DNA of 64,000 nucleotides from an uncultured Eudoraea sp. (GTDB taxonomy: Bacteria > Bacteroidota > Bacteroidia > Flavobacteriales > Flavobacteriaceae): contig NZ_CAMYKG010000008.1 in the NCBI RefSeq assembly GCF_947258925.1, positions 1,386-65,385 on the forward strand, in the 5' to 3' direction. Positions 16,843-28,158 of the stretch are shown in pieces. A program made the translations under genes and the position numbers. Positions within the stretch are counted from its first letter, which is position 1. Each line of letters opens with the position of its first letter. Under the pieces are notes generated by a model, which saw nothing but the letters and a program-made list of their open reading frames with translations, had not been told where the DNA came from and searched no databases.

Positions 16843-17563
16843 AGGCTTGAATTATAAAAATTGTAGGTCGTTTATGAAGGTCAACTTCATCTGTCACCCA
16901 ATCACCAACTAACTTGGTAGCAATAAATTCAGTGGCTAAAGTAATATCAGTAGCCACACAGAGCAATGTGGTTTTGGATAAGGTTCTTACAAATTCCTGA
17001 AGCAGATTGTTATTTCTATACGGAGTTTCAATGAATAGCTGACTCTGATTATTTTCCCTTGAAATTTTTTCAAATTTCCTGATGGCCTTTTTTCGTTCCG
17101 CTGTTTCGATTGGTAAATAACCGTTAAATGCAAAATTTTGGCCATTCAGACCGCTGGCCATTAACGCCATAATTATGGAAGAAGGCCCTGCAAGGGGCAC
17201 TATTACTATTCCTTTTTGATGCGCAATCCGCACTACATCAGCTCCTGGATCCGCAATTCCAGGGCATCCTGCTTCAGAGAGAATACCAACATTTTTGCCG
17301 TTTAAACATGGATCCAGGAAAGATGGAATGATCTCTGCGCCTGTAAATTTATTTAAAAGTGAAATATGTAAATTTGGTTGTGATTTTCTCGGACTTATTT
17401 TTTTGATAAATCGTCTTGCAGATTTTTCATTTTCTACAATGTAATAATCAATTTCCTCAATTATTCTTTTAATTGAAATGGGTAAAACTTCAAGTGGTTC
17501 AGTTTCACCCAAAGTAGTCGGAATCATATATAATTTACCTTTTGAAGGTTTTGTATTCCGCAT
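16841..17563 (-). CDS. SAM-dependent tetrapyrrole-methylase-fold protein (RsmI-like, short form)
   Basis: The 240-residue protein belongs to the RsmI/YraL branch of the tetrapyrrole methylase fold. It has the conserved GKLYMIPTTLG start, LSEAGCPGIADPGADVV (SAM and substrate site) and VPLAGPSSIIMALMASG. RsmI 2'-O-methylates C1402 of 16S rRNA, but this protein is shorter than RsmI (about 280) and lacks its C-terminal part, so it may be a paralogue with another target. It starts one base after the LMW phosphatase stop; the two are probably co-transcribed. Confidence 0.85.
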   Translation of the reverse strand: MRNTKPSKGKLYMIPTTLGETEPLEVLPISIKRIIEEIDYYIVENEKSARRFIKKISPRKSQPNLHISLLNKFTGAEIIPSFLDPCLNGKNVGILSEAGCPGIADPGADVVRIAHQKGIVIVPLAGPSSIIMALMASGLNGQNFAFNGYLPIETAERKKAIRKFEKISRENNQSQLFIETPYRNNNLLQEFVRTLSKTTLLCVATDITLATEFIATKLVGDWVTDEVDLHKRPTIFIIQA

Positions 17564-17564
17564 T

Positions 17565-18032
17565 TTATGAGTGCTGTTGTGAATTTAATTTTTTGGCAAT
17601 CATATCGCAGGCATTATCAATTAGGTCATATATCTGCTCAAAACCATCGGATCCTCCATAATATGGATCAGGAACTTCATTCAAAGAAGTGTTTGTCTCT
17701 TCCAATAAGAGTTTTACTTTTTTAATTTCGGCTTTGTCATTTGTTAATGCAACAATATCATGGTAATTACTCAGATCCATAGCGTAAATCAGGTCAAATT
17801 GCTTAAAATCCGAATAACTGAACTTTCGGCATCTTTGGTCAGAAATATCAATCCCGTATTTTTTGGCAACTGCAATGGATCTTAGATCAGGATTATTTCC
17901 AATATGGTATCCTGCGGTTCCGGCGGAATCTACAATTACGTTTTGCGGATCAGTTTTGGATTTTAATATACCTTCGGCTAATGGTGACCTGCAAATATTT
18001 CCAAGGCATACCATAAGTACCTTTGTTTGCAT
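17565..18032 (-). CDS. Low-molecular-weight protein-tyrosine phosphatase
   Basis: A 155-residue LMW phosphatase with the N-terminal P-loop CLGNICRS, in which Cys9 is the nucleophile and Arg15 binds phosphate, and the general-acid aspartate in VPDPYYGG near residue 125. Such enzymes remove phosphate from tyrosines of proteins, including kinases of exopolysaccharide export; no such kinase is nearby. It lies seven bases after dnaA and one base before the RsmI-like gene, so dnaA, phosphatase and methyltransferase form one leftward operon. Confidence 0.93.
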   Translation of the reverse strand: MQTKVLMVCLGNICRSPLAEGILKSKTDPQNVIVDSAGTAGYHIGNNPDLRSIAVAKKYGIDISDQRCRKFSYSDFKQFDLIYAMDLSNYHDIVALTNDKAEIKKVKLLLEETNTSLNEVPDPYYGGSDGFEQIYDLIDNACDMIAKKLNSQQHS

Positions 18033-18039
18033 AATCTAA

Positions 18040-19464
18040 TCAGGAAAATTTCTTAGTTAAATCTTCAATGTATTTTCTAAACTGCTTATCTGTTTCTGCC
18101 AGATTATCTACCGTTTTACATGCGTGGAGGACAGTAGCATGATCCCTTTTGCCTATCTGAGAACCAATACTGGCCAAAGAGGCTTTTGTAAATTTTTTAG
18201 CGAAAAACATTGCCAACTGCCTTGCCTGAACTATGTGTCGCTTTCTTGTTTTGGATTGTAAGGTAGCTACATCCATTTCAAAATAATCTGAGACAACTTT
18301 TTGTATGTAGTCGATAGAAACTTCTCGTTTTGTGTTTTTAACAAATTTTTCGACTACCTGTTGTGCCAATTCCAAAGTAACTTCTTTCTTGTTAAATGAA
18401 GATTGGGCAATTAAGGAAATTATTGCACCTTCTAATTCCCTGATATTGGTTTTAATATGTTTAGCTACATATTCTACAATTTCATTGGGCATTTCAACAC
18501 CGTCGCGATACAATTTATTTCGAAGAATAGAAATGCGCGTCTCATAATCCGGATTTTGAAGTTCAGCGGACAATCCCCATTTAAATCGGGAAAGCAAGCG
18601 TTGTTCTATATCCTGCATATCAACAGGCGCTTTATCGGAAGTTAGAATTACCTGTTTTCCATTTTGGTGCAAATGATTAAAAATGTGAAAGAAAACATCC
18701 TGAGTTCCCGATTTCCCGGATAAGAATTGAACGTCATCAATGATGAGTACATCTATCAACTGATAGAAATGAATAAAATCGTTCCTGGTGTTTTTCTTGA
18801 CAGATTCAATGTATTGTTGTGTAAATTTTTCAGCAGATATATAAAGCACTGTTCGCTCCGGGTATTTATCTTTAATTTCTACGCCTATCGCATGTGCCAG
18901 ATGTGTCTTACCCAGTCCTACACCCCCAAATATGAGAAGCGGATTGAATGATGTTCCTCCCGGTTTATTGGCTACAGCCATTCCCGCTGATCTTGCCAGT
19001 CTGTTGGAGTCACCTTCAAGGAAATTGTCAAAATTGTAATTAGGATTTAGCTGAGACTCTATTTTAATGTTCCTGATACCGGGAATAACAAAAGGATTCT
19101 TAAGCTCAGGGTTTTTAGATTTTATTGGTACATCCATCTCCTGTGGATTAACACTTCCCCTATTTGAGCTTGGTATTTGTTCTGTAAAAGGCTCCCGGTT
19201 TCCATAGGTATTTTCCATCTTGATGACATACACCAGTTTGGCATTTTCTCCGAGTTCCTTGGTAAGTGCAACCTTTAATAATTTCACATAATGTTCTTCA
19301 AGCCATTCATAAAAAAACTTGCTGGGGACTTGAATACTTAATGCATTATCTGCTAACTTAACTGGTTTAATAGGTTCAAACCACGTTTTGAATGCCTGCG
19401 GTTGGATATTATCTTGAATAAAAACCAAGCAATTGTTCCAAACGGAAATAGCAGTAACACTCAT
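18040..19464 (-). CDS. dnaA: Chromosomal replication initiator DnaA
   Basis: DnaA opens oriC and recruits helicase. The 474-residue protein has domain I (about 1-85), a short linker, the AAA+ domain with Walker A FGGVGLGKTHLAH and Walker B VLIIDDVQFL, and the C-terminal DNA-binding domain with the signature DHATVLHACKTV. The length and motifs are normal. The upstream region (19465-19671) has no clear cluster of DnaA boxes. In this group dnaA is followed by an LMW phosphatase, as here. Confidence 0.98.
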   Translation of the reverse strand: MSVTAISVWNNCLVFIQDNIQPQAFKTWFEPIKPVKLADNALSIQVPSKFFYEWLEEHYVKLLKVALTKELGENAKLVYVIKMENTYGNREPFTEQIPSSNRGSVNPQEMDVPIKSKNPELKNPFVIPGIRNIKIESQLNPNYNFDNFLEGDSNRLARSAGMAVANKPGGTSFNPLLIFGGVGLGKTHLAHAIGVEIKDKYPERTVLYISAEKFTQQYIESVKKNTRNDFIHFYQLIDVLIIDDVQFLSGKSGTQDVFFHIFNHLHQNGKQVILTSDKAPVDMQDIEQRLLSRFKWGLSAELQNPDYETRISILRNKLYRDGVEMPNEIVEYVAKHIKTNIRELEGAIISLIAQSSFNKKEVTLELAQQVVEKFVKNTKREVSIDYIQKVVSDYFEMDVATLQSKTRKRHIVQARQLAMFFAKKFTKASLASIGSQIGKRDHATVLHACKTVDNLAETDKQFRKYIEDLTKKFS

Positions 19465-19671
19465 ATGAAGGAATATCTTATTTGGCTGGTTAGTGTTTAT
19501 GTTAAATTGGTCAATCTAAACGCTTATTCAGTGACTCTTTTAAGCGAGACAAATATGTGAACAAAAATTCTAAAAAAAAAATCATTTTAGGTTGATTTTT
19601 CTCTTTTTTTTTTGCATGTTCGACAACCACTTAAGGTTACGTATAAATATATTGTTTTTAGCTGATAAAAT

Positions 19672-20100
19672 ATGCATTTTTATCGATTTTCTTTTCGGGT
19701 TCGCTATGGAGAAACGGATCAAATGGGAGTTGTATATCACGGTAATTACCCGCAATACTTGGAGATGGGCAGGGTTGAATGGCTGAGGGCTTTGGGAATT
19801 TCTTACAAAAGCATGGAAGAAAACGGAATAAGGCTACCCGTAATTTCCTTACAGTTGAAATTTATAAAATCTGCGTTGTATGATGATCTAATAACTGTTG
19901 TTACCAAACTAAAAAAAACACCCACGGCTAAAATAGAATTTGACTACGAAATTTACAATGAAGCAAAGGAACTTTTAGCAGAAGCAAATACCATTTTGGC
20001 ATTTATTAATATGGAGACCAACAGACCTGTAAGATGTCCTGAAAGTGTCTTGGAAAGACTTACCAACACCCATTATGATTTAAATGCCGATCGGGTATAA
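19672..20100 (+). CDS. Acyl-CoA thioesterase of the YbgC/FcbC hotdog family
   Basis: The 142-residue single hotdog-domain protein has the family signature YGETDQMGVVYHGNYPQYLEMGR near the N-terminus, with the catalytic aspartate in ETDQMG. It would hydrolyse acyl-CoA or related thioesters. Its conserved start is FYRFSFRVRYGETD, which supports the ATG at 19672. It is divergent from dnaA and converges on the YigZ gene. The physiological substrate is unknown. Confidence 0.92.
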   Translation: MHFYRFSFRVRYGETDQMGVVYHGNYPQYLEMGRVEWLRALGISYKSMEENGIRLPVISLQLKFIKSALYDDLITVVTKLKKTPTAKIEFDYEIYNEAKELLAEANTILAFINMETNRPVRCPESVLERLTNTHYDLNADRV

Positions 20101-20125
20101 TCCGTAGAGGCTTTTCTTTTAATAT

Positions 20126-20743
20126 TTACCCTTCAATTTTTGACATTGAGACTCCTTTGAGACCTCTTAATTGGTTTTCCACCCGGGAAACTTCTTTTAC
20201 ATTGACTGCTATTAAGAGGGTGCAATCAATGTCCATGTCTCTTGCCATTATTTCAATTGCATTTGATTTGATAATACGCATAACGCCGCTCATGAGTGGG
20301 TAAACAAAACGTAGTTCGTATTGTATTTGAACTGATTTTACAACAATTTCCGAGGATTCCAAAGCATATTTTGCAGACGTTCTGTAGGCGGATATAAGAC
20401 CACCAACCCCTAATTTGGTCCCACCAAATATTCGCACTACGGCTATTAGAACATTGGTTAATCCAAATGACTTTATTTGACCAAAAATGGGAATACCAGC
20501 AGAATTATTAGGTTCGCCATCGTCATTAGCCCGATATCTTTGGTTTTCTATTCCTATTCTCCATGCATAACAAATATGATTAGCAGTTGGATGCTTACGG
20601 CGCAAATCTTCTAAAATTGGTTTTATATCACCCTCTTGGGCGACAGGAAATGTATAAGCATAGAATTTGCTCTTTTGTTCTTTATATAAAATGCCTGCTG
20701 AGGCTTTCGATATTGTTTTGTAAAGACCAGTATTGTTTTCCAT
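20126..20743 (-). CDS. YigZ/IMPACT family protein
   Basis: The 205-residue protein has the N-terminal UPF0029/IMPACT domain. Characteristic segments are KSKFYAYTFPV, ANHICYAWRIG, the YRANDDGEPNNSAGIPI motif and VVRIFGGTKLGVGGL. A smaller C-terminal domain (DUF1949-like) follows. The family is related to eukaryotic IMPACT, which affects translation control, but its bacterial role is unknown. It is the last gene of the leftward ribD-HAD-EamA-YigZ series and shares one base with the EamA stop/start junction. Confidence 0.92.
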   Translation of the reverse strand: MENNTGLYKTISKASAGILYKEQKSKFYAYTFPVAQEGDIKPILEDLRRKHPTANHICYAWRIGIENQRYRANDDGEPNNSAGIPIFGQIKSFGLTNVLIAVVRIFGGTKLGVGGLISAYRTSAKYALESSEIVVKSVQIQYELRFVYPLMSGVMRIIKSNAIEIMARDMDIDCTLLIAVNVKEVSRVENQLRGLKGVSMSKIEG

Positions 20744-21606
20744 TAAAAAAAAGCAACCAAAATAATACTTATTACTGCCAGGGTTATACCACCCCAGTTT
20801 TTTGAACTAATTTTTTCCCGGAACAATATAATTCCCAATAAGGTCGAAAACATTACTATAGCCACATTGTTAAGTGTAAATATTGAAGCGCTGTTCAACG
20901 TTTTATTTTGAAGGGCTCTTAATAAAAAGAAAATAGAAAAGAAATTGGGGATTCCCAGCGCAATGCCACCCAAAACGTTTTTAAGGTTTAATTTTAATGG
21001 ATTCTTAATAGATTTTATAAGAATAAATATTAGGCCGGTTGTAGCTGCCGCAGCGAATACGGTGGCCGAGAAAATGGGAAATTCATTGGTCTCAACGTAA
21101 TTTTCTTCCAGGTATTTTATACTTCCATCAATGATTCCGGAACCCAGAAAAACCATGACCGGCAATAAAAAAGCTCTTTTCTGAATAGCTCTGGGCGTGT
21201 CTTTCACAGAAGCAAAGTAAACGGCGGCCAAAGCTAATAGTATACCCAATATTTTAAAAAAGCTAAGTCTTTCGTTATACAAGATAAGACCCAAAATAAC
21301 CGGGATAACAAAGGACATTTTTGTGGCAACGGATGCTACAGATACCCCCAGGCGTTGGGATGTCCTGGCCATTAGATTAAAGACTACGATGAATAAGACA
21401 CCTAATAGAAGTGTGCCATAAAACCAACCCCTATTTGGAATAGTATGTAATTGAATAGGTTGATTGTAAAATAAGATACCCACCAGGCATGCCGTGATGT
21501 AATTTACAATAATCGCATAAATAGTTTGAATTTTATGTGTGTCATATAATTTGAAGATTACAAATATCAGGCTGGAAAAAAGTACACTTAAAGCGAGGTC
21601 TAACAT
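20743..21606 (-). CDS. EamA-type (DMT superfamily) transporter
   Basis: A 287-residue membrane protein with about ten helices made of two EamA repeats, typical of drug/metabolite transporters. The first half ends near LALAAVYFASVK and the second half near AVISIILVAFF. Substrates in the family include amino acids, nucleosides and drugs and cannot be predicted here. It is seven bases after the HAD gene and overlaps the start of yigZ by one base (TAATG), so it is translationally coupled inside the ribD operon. Confidence 0.88.
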   Translation of the reverse strand: MLDLALSVLFSSLIFVIFKLYDTHKIQTIYAIIVNYITACLVGILFYNQPIQLHTIPNRGWFYGTLLLGVLFIVVFNLMARTSQRLGVSVASVATKMSFVIPVILGLILYNERLSFFKILGILLALAAVYFASVKDTPRAIQKRAFLLPVMVFLGSGIIDGSIKYLEENYVETNEFPIFSATVFAAAATTGLIFILIKSIKNPLKLNLKNVLGGIALGIPNFFSIFFLLRALQNKTLNSASIFTLNNVAIVMFSTLLGIILFREKISSKNWGGITLAVISIILVAFF

Positions 21607-21613
21607 TTTGCTG

Positions 21614-22210
21614 TTATAAATTTAAATCCAAAATATCCTCTTGTCCAACCTTAAGGTGCCTGCATTTTATACCAAGCCCTTTTGCAACTTTCGTATGTCC
21701 TTCGGTATCGTCTATAAAAAGTGTTTTTTCCGGATTAAGGTTATTCGTATGCAGCACATATTCAAAGATTTCGGGCTCGGGTTTCCTTAAATGAAGCTCG
21801 TGGGATAAATAGAAATTTTCAAAACAACTTTTAAAACGGACATATCTTTCTTCACCCATTTGCTTCTTTACAAATTCTATATGCATTTCATTGGTATTAC
21901 TTAAAAGGAACAGCCGGTACTCTTTTTTTTGAGCCAAATTTTCAATATATCGCAATCGTTCTTCGGGAAAATCAAGAATTATAGCATTCCAGGCGTATAT
22001 TAAATCAGATTTACCTGCTTTGGGAAATAGTTTATTTGTGCGCTTAAGGAAATCTTCCGTGGAAATAAGGCCTTTTTCATATTCCACAAATAAGTATCCC
22101 AAATCAGGCGTAATATTTCGGAATCCAAACGATTGCATTTCTCTTGCCGTAGCTTCTTTATCAAGGTTTATAAAGACATCTCCAAAATCAAAAATAATAT
22201 TCTCAATCAT
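21614..22210 (-). CDS. HAD-superfamily hydrolase (YihX-like)
   Basis: The 198-residue protein starts with the HAD motif IIFDFGDVFINLD, where Asp8 is the nucleophile. The usual second aspartate is replaced by Gly10, as in the YihX sugar-phosphatase branch. Motif II is LLSNTNEMH and motif III/IV is FIDDTEGHTK. It has a helical cap between motifs I and II. It overlaps the end of ribD by eight bases. A phosphatase acting in flavin synthesis (removing phosphate after the RibD step) is tempting because of the operon but is only inference. Confidence 0.88.
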   Translation of the reverse strand: MIENIIFDFGDVFINLDKEATAREMQSFGFRNITPDLGYLFVEYEKGLISTEDFLKRTNKLFPKAGKSDLIYAWNAIILDFPEERLRYIENLAQKKEYRLFLLSNTNEMHIEFVKKQMGEERYVRFKSCFENFYLSHELHLRKPEPEIFEYVLHTNNLNPEKTLFIDDTEGHTKVAKGLGIKCRHLKVGQEDILDLNL

Positions 22211-23255
22211 GTAAAAATGTATTTATTGTATTGTTGGCAATTATTTCGGTATTTACTAAAATACCTGAAAGTTTCGGTGCCTTTTTACCACTGCCAAAGG
22301 TGTTTTCGCTGGTAATTATTCGGGCCTCATCCCATAAGCCCGAATTGATAAAAGTAGCCAATGTGGTGGATCCTCCTTCAATAAGAACAGTGGATATGTT
22401 TTTTTCGAACAAAACCCTGCAGGTTTCTTTTGCAACATCCTTATTGAAATCAATAATCTCATATAGAATCCCTTCTAAGTATTTTGATTTGTCTTTTTCC
22501 TGAGTCAGGACTATTGTACGAATTGAATTATCAAAAATATGCAGCTCCTTGGGTAGTTTAATCACTTTATCAATAATAATACGTGTAGGGGACATTCCTT
22601 TCCATTTTCTAACATCCAATTTAGGATTATCCTTTATTGCGGTATTAGTACCAACCAATATAGCCTGCACTTCACTACGCCATTGATGTACTCTTTGTCG
22701 GGCATAAGAATTACTTATCCAATAAGGTTCCGGCCGGGCTTTACGCTTTTCATCAGCCGGGGCAATAAAACCATCTTTAGTTTCTGCCCATTTCAATACA
22801 ATATAGGGCCTTTGTTTTTCGTGATAGGTTAAAAATCGCCTGTGATGCTTTCTGCATTCATCTTCCAATATGCCTGCCACTACTTCACATCCCGCTTCTT
22901 TAAGTTTGCGTATCCCCTGTCCGGATACTTTTTTATTAGGATCTTGGGTGCCAATAATTACTTTTTTCAGATTATGCTTAATAATAAGTTCAGCACATGG
23001 CGGGGTTTTTCCATAATGTGAGCAAGGCTCGAGAGTAACATAAAGAGTAGCTTCTCTTAATAGTGATTTGTCCGCCACAGAATTTATGGCATTTACTTCT
23101 GCATGAGGCCCTCCATAAATACTTGTAAACCCTTCGCCAATTATTTTATTGTTAAAGGTAATAACACAGCCAACCATTGGGTTTGGTGCGGCTGAACCCA
23201 GAGCCTTTTCACCTAACTCTATGCAGCGAAGCATATATTTTTCATGTATCTTCAC
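22203..23255 (-). CDS. ribD: Bifunctional riboflavin biosynthesis deaminase/reductase RibD (GTG start)
   Basis: RibD deaminates and then reduces the pyrimidine intermediate of riboflavin synthesis. The 350-residue protein has the zinc deaminase domain (about 1-145) with HAEVNAI and PCSHYGKTPPC, and a reductase domain (about 150-350) with VLKWAETKDGFIA and LIEGGSTTLATF. The start is a GTG: the N-terminus it gives (KIHEKYMLRC) is typical of flavobacterial RibD, while the next ATG would cut into it. A promoter element lies four bases upstream of the GTG. Confidence 0.93.
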   Translation of the reverse strand: MKIHEKYMLRCIELGEKALGSAAPNPMVGCVITFNNKIIGEGFTSIYGGPHAEVNAINSVADKSLLREATLYVTLEPCSHYGKTPPCAELIIKHNLKKVIIGTQDPNKKVSGQGIRKLKEAGCEVVAGILEDECRKHHRRFLTYHEKQRPYIVLKWAETKDGFIAPADEKRKARPEPYWISNSYARQRVHQWRSEVQAILVGTNTAIKDNPKLDVRKWKGMSPTRIIIDKVIKLPKELHIFDNSIRTIVLTQEKDKSKYLEGILYEIIDFNKDVAKETCRVLFEKNISTVLIEGGSTTLATFINSGLWDEARIITSENTFGSGKKAPKLSGILVNTEIIANNTINTFLHD

Positions 23256-23259
23256 CTCG

Positions 23260-23267
23260 CAAAAGTA
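23260..23267 (-). promoter_or_regulatory. Promoter -7 element of the ribD operon, four bases from the start codon
   Basis: TACTTTTG on the minus strand matches TAnnTTTG and is followed by CGAG and the GTG start. This predicts a nearly leaderless ribD mRNA; there is no room for an FMN riboswitch between promoter and gene. Confidence 0.5.
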
Positions 23268-23357
23268 GGATATTCCGGAAGAATATGAATATCAACAAAA
23301 GTTTGTAAATCCTGATCTTTAAAATACAATTCCCTACAGGATTTAGTGGCGTTAATA

Positions 23358-24218
23358 ATGTTATTAAAAGAGATAAAGAACATATATCACAAAGAGTTGG
23401 ATCAGCTGTATCCAAAAGAGGAGGTTGATAGTATGTTCTATTTAGTTATTGAACATTTTTTGGGCTTAGAAAGGTTCATTCTTGCCATAGATCCCTCTAT
23501 TGTGATTAGCAAGGAGGAAGAAAAGTATTTGTTTGAAAGTTTATCGAAACTAAAGAAAGAAGAACCCATACAATATGTCTTGGGAGAAACAACTTTTTTA
23601 GATATGAAAATGCTGGTGAATGAGTCTGTGCTCATACCAAGACCAGAAACGGAAGAATTGATAAAATGGGTGCTTAATGATCATCTGGATTTAAAAAAAA
23701 GTTTGAATGTAATTGATATTGGCACCGGAAGCGGATGTATAGCCGTTTCACTTGCTAAATTTAATCCAAACCTGAAGCTTACTGGCATGGATGTTTCGAA
23801 ATCCGCTCTCGCCGTGGCTAAGAAAAATGCATTAGGAAATGATGTGGAAGTTGATTTTGTTCAGGCAGATATTTTGAAAGTTTCGTCCTTAAACAGAAAC
23901 TATGATATTATTATTTCCAATCCGCCGTATGTTAGGGAAATGGAGAAAGTTGACATGCGAAATAATGTACTACTGCATGAACCCCATGTGGCCTTATTCG
24001 TTACAGACGAAGAACCCTTGCTTTTCTACACGGCTATAGTAAAACTGGCTGCGAATAGTTTAACATTAAATGGATTAATTTATATGGAAATAAACCAATA
24101 TTTAGGTAAGGAGGTTCAGAAATTAATGCAGGAATTCCATTTTACTGAAATTGAAATTAGAAAAGATATTTTTGGAAACGACCGAATGATAAAAGGAAAA
24201 TACCCCGGGGTAATATAA
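23358..24218 (+). CDS. prmC: Peptide chain release factor N5-glutamine methyltransferase PrmC
   Basis: PrmC methylates the GGQ glutamine of release factors RF1 and RF2. From the ATG at 23358 the protein has 286 residues: an N-terminal helical domain (about 1-80) that recognises the factor, and a methyltransferase domain with the SAM motif VIDIGTGSGCIAV and the catalytic NPPYV. IPRPETEE before it is also a family mark. An in-frame GTG four codons upstream is possible, but homologues usually begin as MLLKEI does here. It is divergent from ribD. Confidence 0.94.
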   Translation: MLLKEIKNIYHKELDQLYPKEEVDSMFYLVIEHFLGLERFILAIDPSIVISKEEEKYLFESLSKLKKEEPIQYVLGETTFLDMKMLVNESVLIPRPETEELIKWVLNDHLDLKKSLNVIDIGTGSGCIAVSLAKFNPNLKLTGMDVSKSALAVAKKNALGNDVEVDFVQADILKVSSLNRNYDIIISNPPYVREMEKVDMRNNVLLHEPHVALFVTDEEPLLFYTAIVKLAANSLTLNGLIYMEINQYLGKEVQKLMQEFHFTEIEIRKDIFGNDRMIKGKYPGVI

Positions 24219-24273
24219 AAATGATGAGTAATGATCTTTTTTAATATTTTTAAACCCCGTGAATAGTGAGGAT

Positions 24274-26852
<2,579 letters not shown>

Positions 26853-26859
26853 AAAAACC

Positions 26860-26888
26860 CCCTTTTTATAAATAAAAGAGGATTTTAA
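26860..26888. terminator. Weak hairpin between ligA and the convergent secreted-protein gene
   Basis: CCCTTTTTAT (26860-26869) can pair with ATAAAAGAGG (26872-26881), with one mismatch and one G-T pair, around a very tight loop. ATTTTAAT follows on the plus strand, and an A run lies on the other side. It is AT-rich and imperfect, so only a likely terminator. Confidence 0.4.
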
Positions 26889-26907
26889 TAAATTCATCAA
26901 GGATTTG

Positions 26908-27675
26908 TTAATCCCCACTCATGTTTTTGTCGTAAACCCATATTTCATCCCAGCTATTATCCATTACCTGATCCATGTTTCTTAGGAAAGCGTCCCATTT
27001 ATCTTCTCCATGAACACTAAAAAAGGTTTTTTTAAACCTTGGTGCTTCATCAAATTCAGCCCAATTTTTAGAGAAACCAACTGTCGCGATATGCCGACCT
27101 ATTTTGGTTCCCTGTCTGAATTGGTTATAATAAACGCCCCAGGCGTTGTTGCCATCCATGGCTTTTATTGTTTTACTAATAAGCGTTAGCATGGCCTCCA
27201 CATTATGAGAGTGCTCGAGATTAACTTCCCAATACCTGATAAATTGAATAGGATAGTCTGAAGGATCATCGGTTAACATATCTGTATTGGAGAGTTTAAC
27301 ATCACCTTTCCAATATTCTCCATGTTGCATTTTCTTTACATACGCCATTATGTTATCCCGCCAGTCCTCATCATGTCCTCCTTCAGCAGGTCTGGAATCG
27401 AGATGTGCATATTTCAAAGGACCCATCATCCATACAATTTTGCCAATATCCGGACCGCTCGAAATATTATAGACAGTGGCCTTATGAGGACCTTCTTTAT
27501 GGTATTTTTGATTATGTGCCCGCATATTTTCACTAAGAACTTTTAACTTAGTGTTATCGGGAGTTAATACAATAGATTCCCACATAGGGGCTTCTGTCTC
27601 CTGAGCATTGCTAATGAAAGCAATACCCAATAAGAACATTGCTGTTAATAAATAAGAAATTGAAATTTTTTTCAT
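26908..27675 (-). CDS. Secreted protein of unknown function
   Basis: The 255-residue product has a clear signal peptide (cleavage near SNAQE). The mature protein contains two similar-looking halves, each with an aromatic strand next to His and Trp residues (KYAHLDSRPAEGGHDEDWR and RFKKTFFSVHGEDKWD). This is loosely reminiscent of the ferredoxin-like repeats of NIPSNAP or antibiotic-monooxygenase proteins, but I cannot confirm it. No lipobox and no sorting tail of the type IX system. It is transcribed alone. Function unknown. Confidence 0.75.
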   Translation of the reverse strand: MKKISISYLLTAMFLLGIAFISNAQETEAPMWESIVLTPDNTKLKVLSENMRAHNQKYHKEGPHKATVYNISSGPDIGKIVWMMGPLKYAHLDSRPAEGGHDEDWRDNIMAYVKKMQHGEYWKGDVKLSNTDMLTDDPSDYPIQFIRYWEVNLEHSHNVEAMLTLISKTIKAMDGNNAWGVYYNQFRQGTKIGRHIATVGFSKNWAEFDEAPRFKKTFFSVHGEDKWDAFLRNMDQVMDNSWDEIWVYDKNMSGD

Positions 27676-27808
27676 AATAATTGTGTTAAGTATTAGACTG
27701 TTTTATAGTTGTATTCAAGAACGGTCTATTCTTTTTATGTTTCAATTTAAATAGGACCAAATAGGGTTAAAATTGTCCGAATGAAGTGTAAAATTTACCC
27801 AGGCAAAA

Positions 27809-28123
27809 ATGAAAGAGTCGTTTAACTACCAGGATTTTTTAGATTCCTTAAAAAATGAGTATCCTTCAGAGTCGTTGCCAGAAAGCTTGCAAGCTCTTTG
27901 GTATGATGCAAAAGGGAATTGGAATGCTTCACACGACATTGCGCAAGATATTCCTTCAAAACTAGGGTGTTGGATACATGCTTATCTGCACCGCAAGGAA
28001 GGGGATAAATTCAATGCTCAATATTGGTACAGAAGGGCGAACAAGCCCTATCCAACTTTTACACTGGAGGAAGAATTTAGAATATTGGTGGATTACATTC
28101 TAAATACCAAAGAATTGAATTAG
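27809..28123 (+). CDS. Small conserved hypothetical protein with HAYLHRKEGD motif
   Basis: A 104-residue cytoplasmic protein without membrane segments. It contains ALWYDAKGNWNASHDIAQD and then WIHAYLHRKEGDKFNAQYWY, ending in RRANKP. I recall related short proteins in other bacteria with the same W-x-HAYLHR-x-EGD-x2-NA-x-YWY-x-RA pattern, which looks like a two-helix repeat with fixed His and Arg residues. The strict conservation suggests a ligand or catalytic site, but none is known to me. Stands alone between two leftward genes. Confidence 0.75.
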   Translation: MKESFNYQDFLDSLKNEYPSESLPESLQALWYDAKGNWNASHDIAQDIPSKLGCWIHAYLHRKEGDKFNAQYWYRRANKPYPTFTLEEEFRILVDYILNTKELN

Positions 28124-28158
28124 TCAGGAAGATTTAGGTTTCAAACGCCTGTAGACCC

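Noticed and set aside
19465-19671. Possible replication origin next to dnaA
   Set aside because: No cluster of DnaA boxes (TTATNCACA or close) and no repeated AT-rich units are visible; only ordinary AT-rich spacer sequence.
23256-23357. FMN riboswitch upstream of ribD
   Set aside because: The promoter element lies four bases from the start codon and no RFN-like sequence (AGGGNNNGGTG type) is found in the interval to prmC.
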